Source: Streptomyces spororaveus (lineage in GTDB: Bacteria; Actinomycetota; Actinomycetes; Streptomycetales; Streptomycetaceae). From it: a DNA stretch of 64,000 nucleotides. The notes under the pieces are model-generated. The model was not told the DNA's origin. It ran no database searches and saw only the letters and a list, made by a program, of their open reading frames with translations. Positions 16,908-24,567 of this stretch are shown in pieces. The stretch's first letter is position 1. Each line of letters starts with the position of its first letter. The DNA lies in contig NZ_BNED01000005.1 of the NCBI RefSeq assembly GCF_016755875.1, positions 1,178,001 through 1,242,000 on the forward strand. Direction: 5' to 3'. The translations under genes and the position numbers were made by a program.

Positions 16908-17534
16908 ATGGCGAACCCGCCGAATAGCGCGACCACCGACCCCGATCAGCCGGAAGACAACTCGACCTCGCGGCGAGCAAGTTGGGACGGAAGCGTAGCT
17001 TCCGTCAAACCCGCCCCCGAGGGGGCGGGAGCGGACCTGCACCAGGGGGCGCAGGTCCTTCTGGCTTCGACCGGGGGCGGATCGAAGCCTGAGCAGGAAG
17101 AGAAGCCGTCCGAGCGTCGCAGCCGCCGTGACCGCGCCGACCGCGCCCGACAGCGCCCGCGCCAGCCGCGAGAGAAGAAGCGCCTGCACCAGCCCAATAC
17201 CCGTTTCAACGAAGAAGAGTTCTCGCTGATCAAGTCCGCCGCTGCCAGCTGTCATCTGTCCGTCGCCGGTTTCCTTGCCCGCGCCGCTCTCGCCGCTGCC
17301 CGTGACCTCGACCGCACCAGCGCCGAGATCGCCGACGAGCGCGAAGTGATCACCGCCCTGTTCGAGAGCCGGCGCAGGCTCGGCTGGGCCGGCAGCAACC
17401 TGAACCAGGTCTCCAAGGCCCTGAACTCAGGTGCTGACGTCCCCCAGCTCGACGCGACGCTCTCCGCCGTCCAGCGGGCCGCCGAGACCGTTCACGAAGC
17501 CGCCGCACAGCTGATCGCGCAGCGCACGCCGTGA
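16908..17534 (+). CDS. mobC: MobC-like relaxosome accessory protein
   Basis: A 208-residue protein. The C-terminal half (from about residue 95) matches plasmid MobC: TRFNEEEFSLIKSAAASCHLSVAGFLARAAL, a ribbon-helix-helix-like DNA-binding start, then RRRLGWAGSNLNQVSKALNSG, the family's conserved GxNLNQ motif. The N-terminal 90 residues are low-complexity, and their DNA carries four perfect inverted repeats. ATG 16908 has GAGGA ten bases upstream. The stop overlaps the relaxase start (GTGA). Its expected role is to bind oriT and help the relaxase nick. Confidence 0.85.
   Translation: MANPPNSATTDPDQPEDNSTSRRASWDGSVASVKPAPEGAGADLHQGAQVLLASTGGGSKPEQEEKPSERRSRRDRADRARQRPRQPREKKRLHQPNTRFNEEEFSLIKSAAASCHLSVAGFLARAALAAARDLDRTSAEIADEREVITALFESRRRLGWAGSNLNQVSKALNSGADVPQLDATLSAVQRAAETVHEAAAQLIAQRTP
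16986..17089. repeat. Four consecutive inverted repeats, oriT-like, inside mobC
   Basis: IR1 GACGGAAGC-GTA-GCTTCCGTC (16986-17006); IR2 CCCGCCCCC-GA-GGGGGCGGG (17010-17029); IR3 GGACCTGC/GCAGGTCC (17033-17058); IR4 GGCTTCGA/TCGAAGCC (17063-17089). All arms match perfectly. The cluster falls in the poorly conserved N-terminal region of mobC, 440 bases before the relaxase gene. That is where a transfer origin with its MobC/relaxase sites would be expected. A nick site is not identified. Confidence 0.6.
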
Positions 17535-19267
17535 TCCCCAGCGTCAACGACCCCGGATCGCGGACCATCGGCCTCCTCGCCTACCTGTACGGGCCGGGCA
17601 AGCACGAGGAGCACACCGACCCGCACCTCGTCGCGTCCTTCGACGGCATGCCCCCCGATCCCGGTCGGGATCCGAAAGCCACCTTGAAGGACCTCCAGCA
17701 GCTCCTCGACCAGCCCGTCGAGGCCCTCCCGGAGCACGCCCGACCCGCCAAGCACGTGTGGCACACCTCCGTGCGCGCCACCGCGGGCGACCGGATCCTT
17801 TCCGACGAGGAGTGGGGCGAGATCGCCCGCCGGATCGTAGCCGCCACCGGCATCGATCCGGGCGACGGCGAGCCGGCCTGCCGCTGGGCCGCCGTACGGC
17901 ACGCCGACGACCACATCCACATCATCGCCACCCTGGTGTGCGAGGACGGCAGCCGCCCCGACGACTTCCGCTCCGGCAAGCGGGCCCAGGCCGAGTGCCG
18001 CCTCATCGAGAAGGAACTCGGCCTGCACCAGGTCGCGCCCGGTGACGGCACCGCCGCCCAGCGCCCAACCAGCGCCGAACGCCACAAGGCCGAGCGCCAG
18101 GGCCGCGAGCGCACCGCCCGGGAAGAACTGCGCGAGACGGTGCGCCGTGCGGTCGCCGGCACCCAGAGCGAGGGGGAGTTCTTCGAACGCCTGGCCTCAT
18201 CGGGTCTGCTCGTCCATAAGCGGGTCGCACCGTCCGGTGATCTCCTCGGGTACAAGGTCGCGCTGCCCGATGACCGCAACAAGAAGGGTGAGCCGGTCTT
18301 CTACCCGGGTGCGCGGCTCGCCCCGGACCTGTCCCTGCCCCGCATCCGCGAGCGTTGGACGGCCACCGTGGCGGCCGGGCAGGACGGCGAGGGCGTCACC
18401 GCGGATGCTCCGCTGCGCTCGGTGCCCGGTCCTGCTTCCGCGCGGCGGGCCGCGACGACCGCCGCGTGGCAGGCGGTGCTGGTGTTCGACGACGGCGACG
18501 ACGGCGTGATCTCCGCGCACATCGCGGCGGCGGGCGAGGTCCTGGACGCGCTCGCCAAGACCTCCGCCGCGCACACCCGCAAGCAACTGGGCGAGGCGGC
18601 CTCCGCGTTCGAGCGGGCGTCACGCTCCCACGTCCGGGCAGCACGGGGGCACGACCGCGCCCTGCGCCAGGCCGCCCGTGACCTCGTCCACGGCGGGCCG
18701 GCACTCGGGCGCGGGGAGGACGGGGCGAGCACCGCGATGCTGATCGACATGGCGTTCTTCCTCGTCACCGCCGCCGCGGCATGGCACGGAAAGAGGGAAC
18801 ACGCCCAGCAGGCCGCTGCTGCCCTGCAGGCCGCCGAACACCTGCGCGCCGCCTACCAGGCCGCATCCGGCCACCCCATGGCCGTACTGCACCAGCGGGG
18901 CCGCCTCCTGCCCCCGGCACTCCAGCGGCGGCATGCCGCCGTCCTGCGCGAAGCGGTGCCGGAGCTCGCCGAGCAGGTCCTGGCCGAGGCCGGGTGGCCT
19001 GCGCTCGCTGCCACCCTCGCCGACGCCGAAGCGGCCGGCCACGATCCGGCCGACCTCCTCGTGCAGGCCACTGGGCGAAGGGAGTTGGACACCGCGTCCT
19101 CGGTCAGCGATGTCCTGGTGTGGCGGCTGCGTCGTCTGGCCGGGCTCCCCGCCGACGCGTCCGCGATGCCCCTCCACGGCAATACCACCGAACGGCCGTC
19201 GCGTTCGCACACGAACAGCCCCGCAGGCACCCGCCAGGACAGCCGTAACCGGACCCGTGGACATTGA
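17531..19267 (+). CDS. Relaxase / mobilization nuclease
   Basis: A 578-residue relaxase. The metal-binding motif is HADDHIHI (His124, His128, His130), the three-histidine motif III of single-strand nicking relaxases. Candidate nucleophile tyrosines are in LLAYLYGPGKHEEHTD near the N-terminus (Tyr18/Tyr20). The C-terminal half is a helical, Ala-rich region with a hydrophobic stretch near 405 (AMLIDMAFFLVTAAAAW). The GTG at 17531 overlaps the MobC stop. It should nick oriT and stay covalently bound to the transferred strand. The arrangement fits mobilization by the VirB4-type system further right. Confidence 0.87.
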   Translation: MIPSVNDPGSRTIGLLAYLYGPGKHEEHTDPHLVASFDGMPPDPGRDPKATLKDLQQLLDQPVEALPEHARPAKHVWHTSVRATAGDRILSDEEWGEIARRIVAATGIDPGDGEPACRWAAVRHADDHIHIIATLVCEDGSRPDDFRSGKRAQAECRLIEKELGLHQVAPGDGTAAQRPTSAERHKAERQGRERTAREELRETVRRAVAGTQSEGEFFERLASSGLLVHKRVAPSGDLLGYKVALPDDRNKKGEPVFYPGARLAPDLSLPRIRERWTATVAAGQDGEGVTADAPLRSVPGPASARRAATTAAWQAVLVFDDGDDGVISAHIAAAGEVLDALAKTSAAHTRKQLGEAASAFERASRSHVRAARGHDRALRQAARDLVHGGPALGRGEDGASTAMLIDMAFFLVTAAAAWHGKREHAQQAAAALQAAEHLRAAYQAASGHPMAVLHQRGRLLPPALQRRHAAVLREAVPELAEQVLAEAGWPALAATLADAEAAGHDPADLLVQATGRRELDTASSVSDVLVWRLRRLAGLPADASAMPLHGNTTERPSRSHTNSPAGTRQDSRNRTRGH

Positions 19268-19347
19268 GAGATTTCAGAGTGGAACGACGACAGGGGCATG
19301 GTGCACGATCTATGGTGCCCGGCAGGACAAGGACGAGGGGGGACCTC

Positions 19348-19770
19348 ATGTTCGGACGCAATCGCGAACGACGAGAACGGCTCGAAGCCCAGCAGCGGTG
19401 GGAAGCGTGGAGTGCGGCGCACGTCGAACCACCGCTGGAACCGGACCACCAGGCGCCGGGATCCGTGCCGGTCGTGGACGACTTCCTGCCGCCCGACCTG
19501 CGCCTGCCGACGCGCGAGGAGCTGGCCGGGATGCTGATGGCCCATGACAGTCCGCTCGTCCTCGACGGCGAGGTCCGCGCCTGCAGCGACTGCGGTGCGT
19601 ACCGGAAGTGGATCGTCGCAAGCACCAATGACGGCGTGTGGCTGCGCTGCCCGGCCGGCCACCAGCAGGTCGAGCCCCGGCTGGATGCGGCCTGGTTCAA
19701 CACGATCAGCGGGCCCATCACCGCACAGCACGCCTCGTACGAGGCGTGCCTGCGCTTCCTCGGCCACTAA
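19348..19770 (+). CDS. Conserved hypothetical protein with Cys-x2-Cys zinc-ribbon-like motif
   Basis: A 140-residue protein, basic at the N-terminus, with DLRLPTREELAGMLMAHDSPLVLDGEVRACSDCGAY in the middle and RCPAGHQ later. The two Cys/His pairs look like a small zinc ribbon. GAGGGGGGA precedes ATG 19348. It follows the relaxase by 80 bases and may be part of the mobilization operon. Function unknown. Confidence 0.6.
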   Translation: MFGRNRERRERLEAQQRWEAWSAAHVEPPLEPDHQAPGSVPVVDDFLPPDLRLPTREELAGMLMAHDSPLVLDGEVRACSDCGAYRKWIVASTNDGVWLRCPAGHQQVEPRLDAAWFNTISGPITAQHASYEACLRFLGH

Positions 19771-19856
19771 ACCACAACCCCTGCCACCCACAACGCCGGA
19801 GGAGAGCCCCACGGGGGCCCGGCCGTCAGACCCGATCGACCACCCCAGGGGTTCAC

Positions 19857-20549
19857 ATGCGCATGCGCACCATCGCCACCGGCTTGACCGTCGCCGCTTC
19901 CTTCGCCATATCCGGGTGCTCCGGCAGCACCGCCGCAGGTTCCACCTCGCCCTTCGGGGAGCTGTCGGGGCAGCCCAAGGCCAGCCCCTCGGCGTCCAGC
20001 ACTCCCCTGTCCTCTTCCGTGCTCGCCGGACGGCTCCTCGCCGAGGCCGATCTCGGCCAGGACTACACCCGCAAGCCCGAGAAGGCCGCCCGTCACGACG
20101 ACGTGACGGTGATCGGCTGCCCGGCGCTGGAACAGCTCGGCGGTGACGCCGCCGCCGGCGGGAGCCTGGACTTCCCGAACAAGGCGAAGGCCACCTTCCT
20201 CTACAGCGGCGACACCGGCTCCGAAATCTCCGAGGCGCTCTACAGCGATACCGCACCGAAGCTGACCGACGGCACGAAGCGGATCTTCAACGCGATGACC
20301 GGCTGCGCCGTCTACCAGGTGGTAGTCGGCAGCAAGCCCATCAAGATCACCACCCAGAAGCTCGCCGCCCCAGCCCTGGGCGACCAGGCATGGAGCCAGC
20401 TGCTGACCTTCACCGCCGGCGGACAGGACAGCATCGTCAAGCAGACCGCCGTCCGCACCGGAGCCGTCCTGCTGATCGTCTCGGGATCACCGGCCCTGGT
20501 CGACTCGCACGTGGAGAAGGCCCTCGCCAAGGCACACCCCGCAAGCTGA
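19857..20549 (+). CDS. Secreted lipoprotein
   Basis: A 230-residue protein with a typical lipoprotein signal peptide: basic start MRMRT, hydrophobic TGLTVAASFAI, then lipobox ISGC with Cys21 as the acylation site. A Ser/Pro-rich linker follows, then a domain of about 175 residues with two cysteines (VIGCPALEQL, MTGCAVYQV) that may form a disulfide. It is anchored on the outer face of the membrane. No enzyme motif is seen. CAGGGG lies close to ATG 19857, and a strong terminator follows the stop. Confidence 0.8.
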   Translation: MRMRTIATGLTVAASFAISGCSGSTAAGSTSPFGELSGQPKASPSASSTPLSSSVLAGRLLAEADLGQDYTRKPEKAARHDDVTVIGCPALEQLGGDAAAGGSLDFPNKAKATFLYSGDTGSEISEALYSDTAPKLTDGTKRIFNAMTGCAVYQVVVGSKPIKITTQKLAAPALGDQAWSQLLTFTAGGQDSIVKQTAVRTGAVLLIVSGSPALVDSHVEKALAKAHPAS

Positions 20550-20564
20550 CCGCACCGCGTGCCC

Positions 20565-20596
20565 GGCCCCGCCACTCCCCCAGGAGCGGCGGGGCC
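20565..20596. terminator. Terminator after the lipoprotein gene
   Basis: Perfect 9-bp stem GGCCCCGCC/GGCGGGGCC with a 14-base loop, 16 bases after the stop. Confidence 0.8.
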
Positions 20597-20767
20597 GACC
20601 TGCATATCATCCCTCCCGCCAAACGGTTCAGCCCCTCTCGGTCCAACTCTGATCCGGCCTCCACCACGCGCGAGGCCGGACGTCAGCGCGCCTCACACTG
20701 ACGCCGGTGAGCACCGGGGCAGGATGGTGGCCCCGCAGGCCTCGGTGCCCCGGGGGAAGGAGGACGG

Positions 20768-21190
20768 ATGATCACCACGGACGTCCAGCACTGCGGCAGC
20801 TCCGTCCTGGTCAGTGCCAGCGGGCAGCTCGACGAGGACGCGGGGGCGGTGCTCCAGCAGGCGCTGGACGGCGTCGGCGTCGACACGCGGGACCTCATGG
20901 TCGATCTGCACGGCGTGGTATCCATGGACTCCGCCGGCCTGCTCCATCTCCTGGACATGCACCGGCGCGCGGAGTGCCTGGGCCTGCGCGTCCTGGCCGT
21001 CGGCTGGCAGCCCCAGCCCCAGCAACTCATGGCAGACGTCGCCGGTATCCGAGGGCCGGGTTCTGCCACCGGGGAGCGGTACGCGCTGCCGGGCTTCCGC
21101 AAGCTTATGGAGCAACGCGCACAGCGCGCTCGGCACTTCGCGGACTTCGATATCGAAACGCCGATCGCCTCCACCGCACCAGGTGAGTGA
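20768..21190 (+). CDS. STAS-domain anti-sigma-factor antagonist-like protein
   Basis: A 140-residue STAS protein. The core LMVDLHGVVSMDSAGLLHLLDMHRRAE is the strand-loop-helix of SpoIIAA/RsbV-like antagonists, with Ser in MDSAG as the likely phosphorylation site. The C-terminal 40 residues are an extra tail. GGAAGGAGG lies 4 bases before ATG 20768. No kinase/anti-sigma partner is in the window, so it may act on a chromosomal partner-switching system. Confidence 0.8.
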   Translation: MITTDVQHCGSSVLVSASGQLDEDAGAVLQQALDGVGVDTRDLMVDLHGVVSMDSAGLLHLLDMHRRAECLGLRVLAVGWQPQPQQLMADVAGIRGPGSATGERYALPGFRKLMEQRAQRARHFADFDIETPIASTAPGE

Positions 21191-21237
21191 AGGTCCGCGA
21201 ATCCGGTAATCCCAGACCTGCGCCCCCTCTAACGAAC

Positions 21238-21353
21238 GGCGCGGTACCGCGCCCGGCGCCGGGGGCGTCATCGCTGCCTGCCGACCGCGGGTTCTGCACC
21301 GCTGCGAGCTCATGACGGAATGGTCACGCGCCGCCACATCGGCCGAGCAGCCT
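21238..21353. repeat. Direct repeat copy 1 (about 116 bases)
   Basis: Begins with the palindrome-containing GGCGCGGTACCGCG and continues through GGGGCGTCATCGCTGCC and CCGCTGCGAGCTCATGA to GGTCACGCG. A second, diverged copy in the same orientation lies at 22424-22535, 1.19 kb away. It ends 15 bases before a small gene. Confidence 0.7.
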
Positions 21354-21367
21354 CGTTGGAAGCAGAC

Positions 21368-21571
21368 ATGGAGCAGAAAACCGTTTCACCCCCAGACTGG
21401 ACCGGTTTCCCCCCGCTGGAGTGGGCGCCCCGGAAGGTCTCCGATACGCCGGTCTACGACGCACTGGAGCGGCAGTGGCTCGCCGAAGGCCGTGAAGTGC
21501 CCCGCCGTCCGAGCCTGCCGCCCGGTGGCCTGCACCGGATGGACACCGGCGTCCTGTTCCACCACGCCTGA
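21368..21571 (+). CDS. Small hypothetical protein, 67 residues
   Basis: An acidic-to-neutral protein with Trp/Pro-rich start (MEQKTVSPPDWTGFPPLEW). ATG 21368 has GGAAG 7 bases upstream; a longer form from 21320 is possible. No family recognised. It sits directly after direct repeat copy 1, which may supply its promoter. Confidence 0.5.
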   Translation: MEQKTVSPPDWTGFPPLEWAPRKVSDTPVYDALERQWLAEGREVPRRPSLPPGGLHRMDTGVLFHHA

Positions 21572-21645
21572 CACCCAACCTCAGCAGCGCGGTGGGACAG
21601 GGACGACCACGACGGTCACGAGAAGAAGCAGCACTCGACGTGCCG

Positions 21646-21843
21646 TCAGTTGTCCTCGGCAAGGATGAGATCAGCTGCGTGGTGCGGGCAGGCAGAGGTG
21701 TGCCAGGTCACCGAGAGGAACGCCCCGTCAGCACTGAGAGTCCGCGCTCCACCAGTGGCCGCAGTGGCCCGGCAAGAACCGCAGAAGACGACCTTCAACG
21801 GGAACAGGTCCGCCGAAGGGCGGCATCGTGTCGTCGGTTCCAT
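21646..21843 (-). CDS. Small zinc-ribbon-like hypothetical protein, 65 residues
   Basis: ATG 21843 is preceded by a good AGGAG site with 6-base spacing. The protein contains FCGSCRA and a later ACPHHAAD, a Cys2...Cys-x-His-His arrangement that could bind zinc. It is one of several small Cys-pair proteins in this part of the window. Function unknown. Confidence 0.55.
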   Translation of the reverse strand: MEPTTRCRPSADLFPLKVVFCGSCRATAATGGARTLSADGAFLSVTWHTSACPHHAADLILAEDN

Positions 21844-22139
21844 CGTCTGCTCCTGCGGTGCCGGCGCGGGCAATCTCTCACCACGGTTCAACGCGCACAC
21901 TTACCCATCGAATAGTCCCAGCAGCCGCGGGCACGCAGGGCGAAACCAAGGAAAGCCCCGGCAATCGCCAGCCCGCACCCGCGCATCAGCGCGTACGCAG
22001 GATCCACGAGGGGGTAAGTCGCAGGCCAGCCGGTGTGAGAACCGCGAGATGCGGGCACGGCTGGTGCCCCCGCAGAGCGGCCACCCGTACGGCCCGCTGC
22101 CACGCGCCGGCTCCCGGCATTCGTACGAGGGTGGGAGAC

Positions 22140-22358
22140 ATGCCCCCGCGCCTGGTCGTAGAGCCTCCGGACGAGAACAACTGGCGACGCGTGCGCTGGA
22201 AGGGCGCCCCCATCGGCGTCGCCCACCAGGTTTCCGACATCACGGTACTCCTCACCGCTGCCGGGATGCTGGACGCCGAGGACCTCGACCTGACGGACCC
22301 CGAACTCGTCGAATGGCGCGGCGGCGGACCAGAGACCTGGGCCGAGTCACCACTCTGA
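22140..22358 (+). CDS. Small conserved hypothetical protein, 72 residues
   Basis: Starts MPPRLVVEPPDENNWRRVRW, a pattern I recognise from common Streptomyces hypothetical proteins of similar length. GTGGGAG lies just before ATG 22140. It is acidic at the C-terminus (DAEDLDLTDPELVEW). It stands alone; role unknown. Confidence 0.6.
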   Translation: MPPRLVVEPPDENNWRRVRWKGAPIGVAHQVSDITVLLTAAGMLDAEDLDLTDPELVEWRGGGPETWAESPL

Positions 22359-22423
22359 CGACACAGGCAACGGGCACCAGCGCGTCGGCTGGGCCGGCTC
22401 CAGTCTGGGCGCCTTTGGCATGC

Positions 22424-22535
22424 GGCGCGGTACCGCGACGGGCATCAGGGGCGTCATCGCTGCCGGCCCGCGGGTCCCGGACCGCTGCGAGCTCATGAGA
22501 AGCGGTCACGCGTCGCCACATCTGCTGAACAGCTG
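22424..22535. repeat. Direct repeat copy 2
   Basis: Diverged copy of 21238-21353, with short indels but the same GGCGCGGTACCGCG start and CGCTGCGAGCTCATGA core. The rest of 22359-22865 holds no gene that can be supported. Confidence 0.7.
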
Positions 22536-22729
22536 CGGGCTCGCTCGCGTTGCATCCCGAAGCTCCCGTCCCCATCCCAGCCCATGCTCGACTGTACGGA
22601 TACGGGAGGGACGTACGAGATCCCTCAAACGGGTGAACACCACGGCCGCAAGCCCACATCGCCTGGCCTGCTGGGGGCCACGAAGGCCGCGAGCGGCCAG
22701 CGCTGGGAGGGGCAGTGCGCGGGGGTACG

Positions 22730-22778
22730 CGCCAGGCCCGGTTCCCTTCTCCTGACGGAGTGGGAACCGGGCCTGGCG
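22730..22778. terminator. Strong 17-bp stem-loop
   Basis: Perfect stem CGCCAGGCCCGGTTCCC with its complement around a 15-base loop. It lies 88 bases beyond the end of the minus-strand gene at 22866 and probably terminates that operon, perhaps in both directions. Confidence 0.8.
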
Positions 22779-22865
22779 GGCTGACGACGCCTCCTGGAAG
22801 TGGACTACCCCGTACTCAGGGTGGCCCAGACCTGCTCTGTCGATCTCCCCAGGCGCCGCGGCACG

Positions 22866-23339
22866 TTACGCCTCGCGTTGCGGGGCGGGCAGTGCGGTCG
22901 CATTGCCGTCGGCGAAGGGGCGCTGGATACCGAGGAGCCGGTCGCGGTGGACGCGGGCATCGGTGACGCGGTCCTCGCCGGTTAGATAGACGACGAGGTC
23001 GATGTGGCTGTCGTAGCGGTGCCTGGAGGCGGCGACCACATGGTGGGCTTCACCGCAGCCAGAGAGCGTGTACCGGTCGCCCGGTTCCAGCAGCCACGCT
23101 CGTTCCTCGAAGACGCCGTGGATATCCGCATCCCGTGCTGCCGCGTGCGCGCGTATCTCGGGCAGGGTATACATCTGGCGGAAGGTCTCCTCCTCCGCCC
23201 ACAGGCGCAGGCAGGCGGGGCACTCGTGAGCCCCGGGGTCCGGTACGGCGGGCTGCCGTTCGCCGCAGTACGTCTGGCCGGTGGCACGGTTGCGGCGGAG
23301 GGCGGTGAAGCGGATCTCGACTGAGCGGGCTCTTGCGGG
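22866..23339 (-). pseudogene. Zinc-ribbon hypothetical gene lacking a usable start
   Basis: The open phase codes for VEIRFTALRRNRATG, then TYCGERQPAVPDPGAHECPACL, a clear Cys-x-x and HECPAC zinc-ribbon motif, then MYTLPEIRAHAAARDADIHG to the stop at 22866. Between the in-frame TGA at 23340 and the first ATG (23174, which would cut off the zinc motif) there is no ATG, GTG or TTG, and no ribosome binding site is visible. Either the start was lost or a one-base change near 23325 shifted an N-terminus such as LTRKSPL out of phase. Codon use remains good, so the damage may be recent or a sequence error. Confidence 0.5.
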
Positions 23340-23357
23340 TCAGTGCCAGTAGGAGGG

Positions 23358-23810
23358 CTAAGACGATCCGGAGCCGTTCCACAAGATGATCAGGAGAACG
23401 ACGATGATTGCCAACGGAACGGCGATGAGCAGGGCGCACCCGATGGCACCGGGCAGGTTCTCCCTGCGCTCGCGCTGATCGAGCAGCTTGGCCTCAGGGG
23501 TGTCGTTCCGCCAGTCCGGCTGGAGCTCCGCGGTGCCGTCGGCGATCGCCCTGGCCACCCGGGCGACGTCCGCGGGGTGGTACGTGCACCACTTGCTCGG
23601 GCCATAAGTGGAATTTCCTACATGGAGTTTGCTGCGGACTCCGTTGGCATTCGCGCTGGCGTCCAGACAGTGCGCCCGGATGGTCGGCCAGGCTCGGGCC
23701 AGCTGCCTCTCGGACAACCAGGCGACGTGCTCCGGTTCGGCTGCTGCCACGGGCGCACCTACTCTCGGCTCGCAAGCAGTCTCTCCCCGCTCCGGCCGGA
23801 TAGGCAACAC
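23358..23810 (-). CDS. Hypothetical protein with C-terminal membrane segment
   Basis: A 150-residue protein. The body contains SERQLARAWPTIRAHCLDA and STYGPSKWCTYHPADVARVARAI. The last 30 residues form a membrane helix (IGCALLIAVPLAIIVVLLIIL) with a short outer tail. It starts at GTG 23810 (TTG 23807 also possible), five bases after the preceding gene's stop. This makes the middle member of a three-gene minus-strand operon. Function unknown. Confidence 0.55.
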   Translation of the reverse strand: MLPIRPERGETACEPRVGAPVAAAEPEHVAWLSERQLARAWPTIRAHCLDASANANGVRSKLHVGNSTYGPSKWCTYHPADVARVARAIADGTAELQPDWRNDTPEAKLLDQRERRENLPGAIGCALLIAVPLAIIVVLLIILWNGSGSS

Positions 23811-23814
23811 CCTT

Positions 23815-24249
23815 TCACTTAACCGGCTTGGCTCCTCGTGCTGCCAAGATGGACTGGAATCTAAAGAGTGGCCGCCAGCGGGTCATCGGACGCGAGAGCT
23901 TCGTGGGCGGGCGAAGAGGGCGGTGCCTTGGGGCGCCATGGCCTGGTCCGAAGGTGAGGTGTCCGGCGCCGTGAGGCGTCCACAGCATGCTGTCGTCGCT
24001 GTGGCACGCCTCGGCCGCGGGCAGGGCAAGTTCGCCCGCTCGTCGGCGCAGTGCTTCCAGGGTCTGGGTGAGGTGGGCGCAGTTGGCACAGGGCCGCTTG
24101 CTGGTGGCGCGGCGATAGTCGAGGGTCTTGCTGCAGTAGCCGAGGAGGTGGCCGGGGATCGGGCCGTGGGCGGCTGCGCTCCTTCCCGCGCCGGCTGCGG
24201 GCAGCGCCTCAAGCTCGCCGGAGTGGGGCGGGGTACTGGCGGAGAGCAC
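23815..24249 (-). CDS. Hypothetical protein with Cys motif
   Basis: A 144-residue frame with LGYCSKTLDYRRATSKRPCANCAHL, a Cys...Cys-x2-Cys zinc-finger-like motif, and a helical LTQTLEALRRRAGELAL. The N-terminal 35 residues are low-complexity and the GTG at 24249 has no good binding site, so the real start may lie further in. It shares an operon with the two genes after it. Function unknown. Confidence 0.45.
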   Translation of the reverse strand: MLSASTPPHSGELEALPAAGAGRSAAAHGPIPGHLLGYCSKTLDYRRATSKRPCANCAHLTQTLEALRRRAGELALPAAEACHSDDSMLWTPHGAGHLTFGPGHGAPRHRPLRPPTKLSRPMTRWRPLFRFQSILAARGAKPVK

Positions 24250-24567
24250 ATGTTCTGCAGCGGTCGAATTCCTGTCGAGGTGGGGACGTACTCTGCGGCT
24301 GGCTCACGCGTGGCGTCATCAGACCAAGCGGCGCTGAGCTGCGGCGACGTGACAGCCCTGGCCCCTACATCGGGCGGCGGTGGATGACGGCTGGGTGGGC
24401 GTGGGCATGCACCGTTGGGCCACATGAATGGTGTGGCGCAATGTTGCGTGGGCGCGTGTATGGCTGGTGGAACACAGGAGGCATGAAGAAAACTGCGGAT
24501 CGCTGCCCCTTCACCGCCCCGACTCCTGGCAGCGCCGTTTTCGCGGGAAGAGAAGTCGGTACGTGCC
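24250..24567. other. 318 bases without a recognised gene
   Basis: Boundary between the high-G+C small-gene operon and the lower-G+C reductase gene. Composition falls from left to right. No convincing frame or repeat is seen; promoter elements for both sides must lie here. Confidence 0.4.

Noticed and set aside
21238..22535. Direct repeats considered as tRNA-derived attachment sites
   Set aside because: No cloverleaf or T-loop consensus can be formed, and no integrase gene is in the window.
22584..22784. 66-codon plus-strand frame
   Set aside because: It ends inside the terminator hairpin, has no binding site and resembles no known family.
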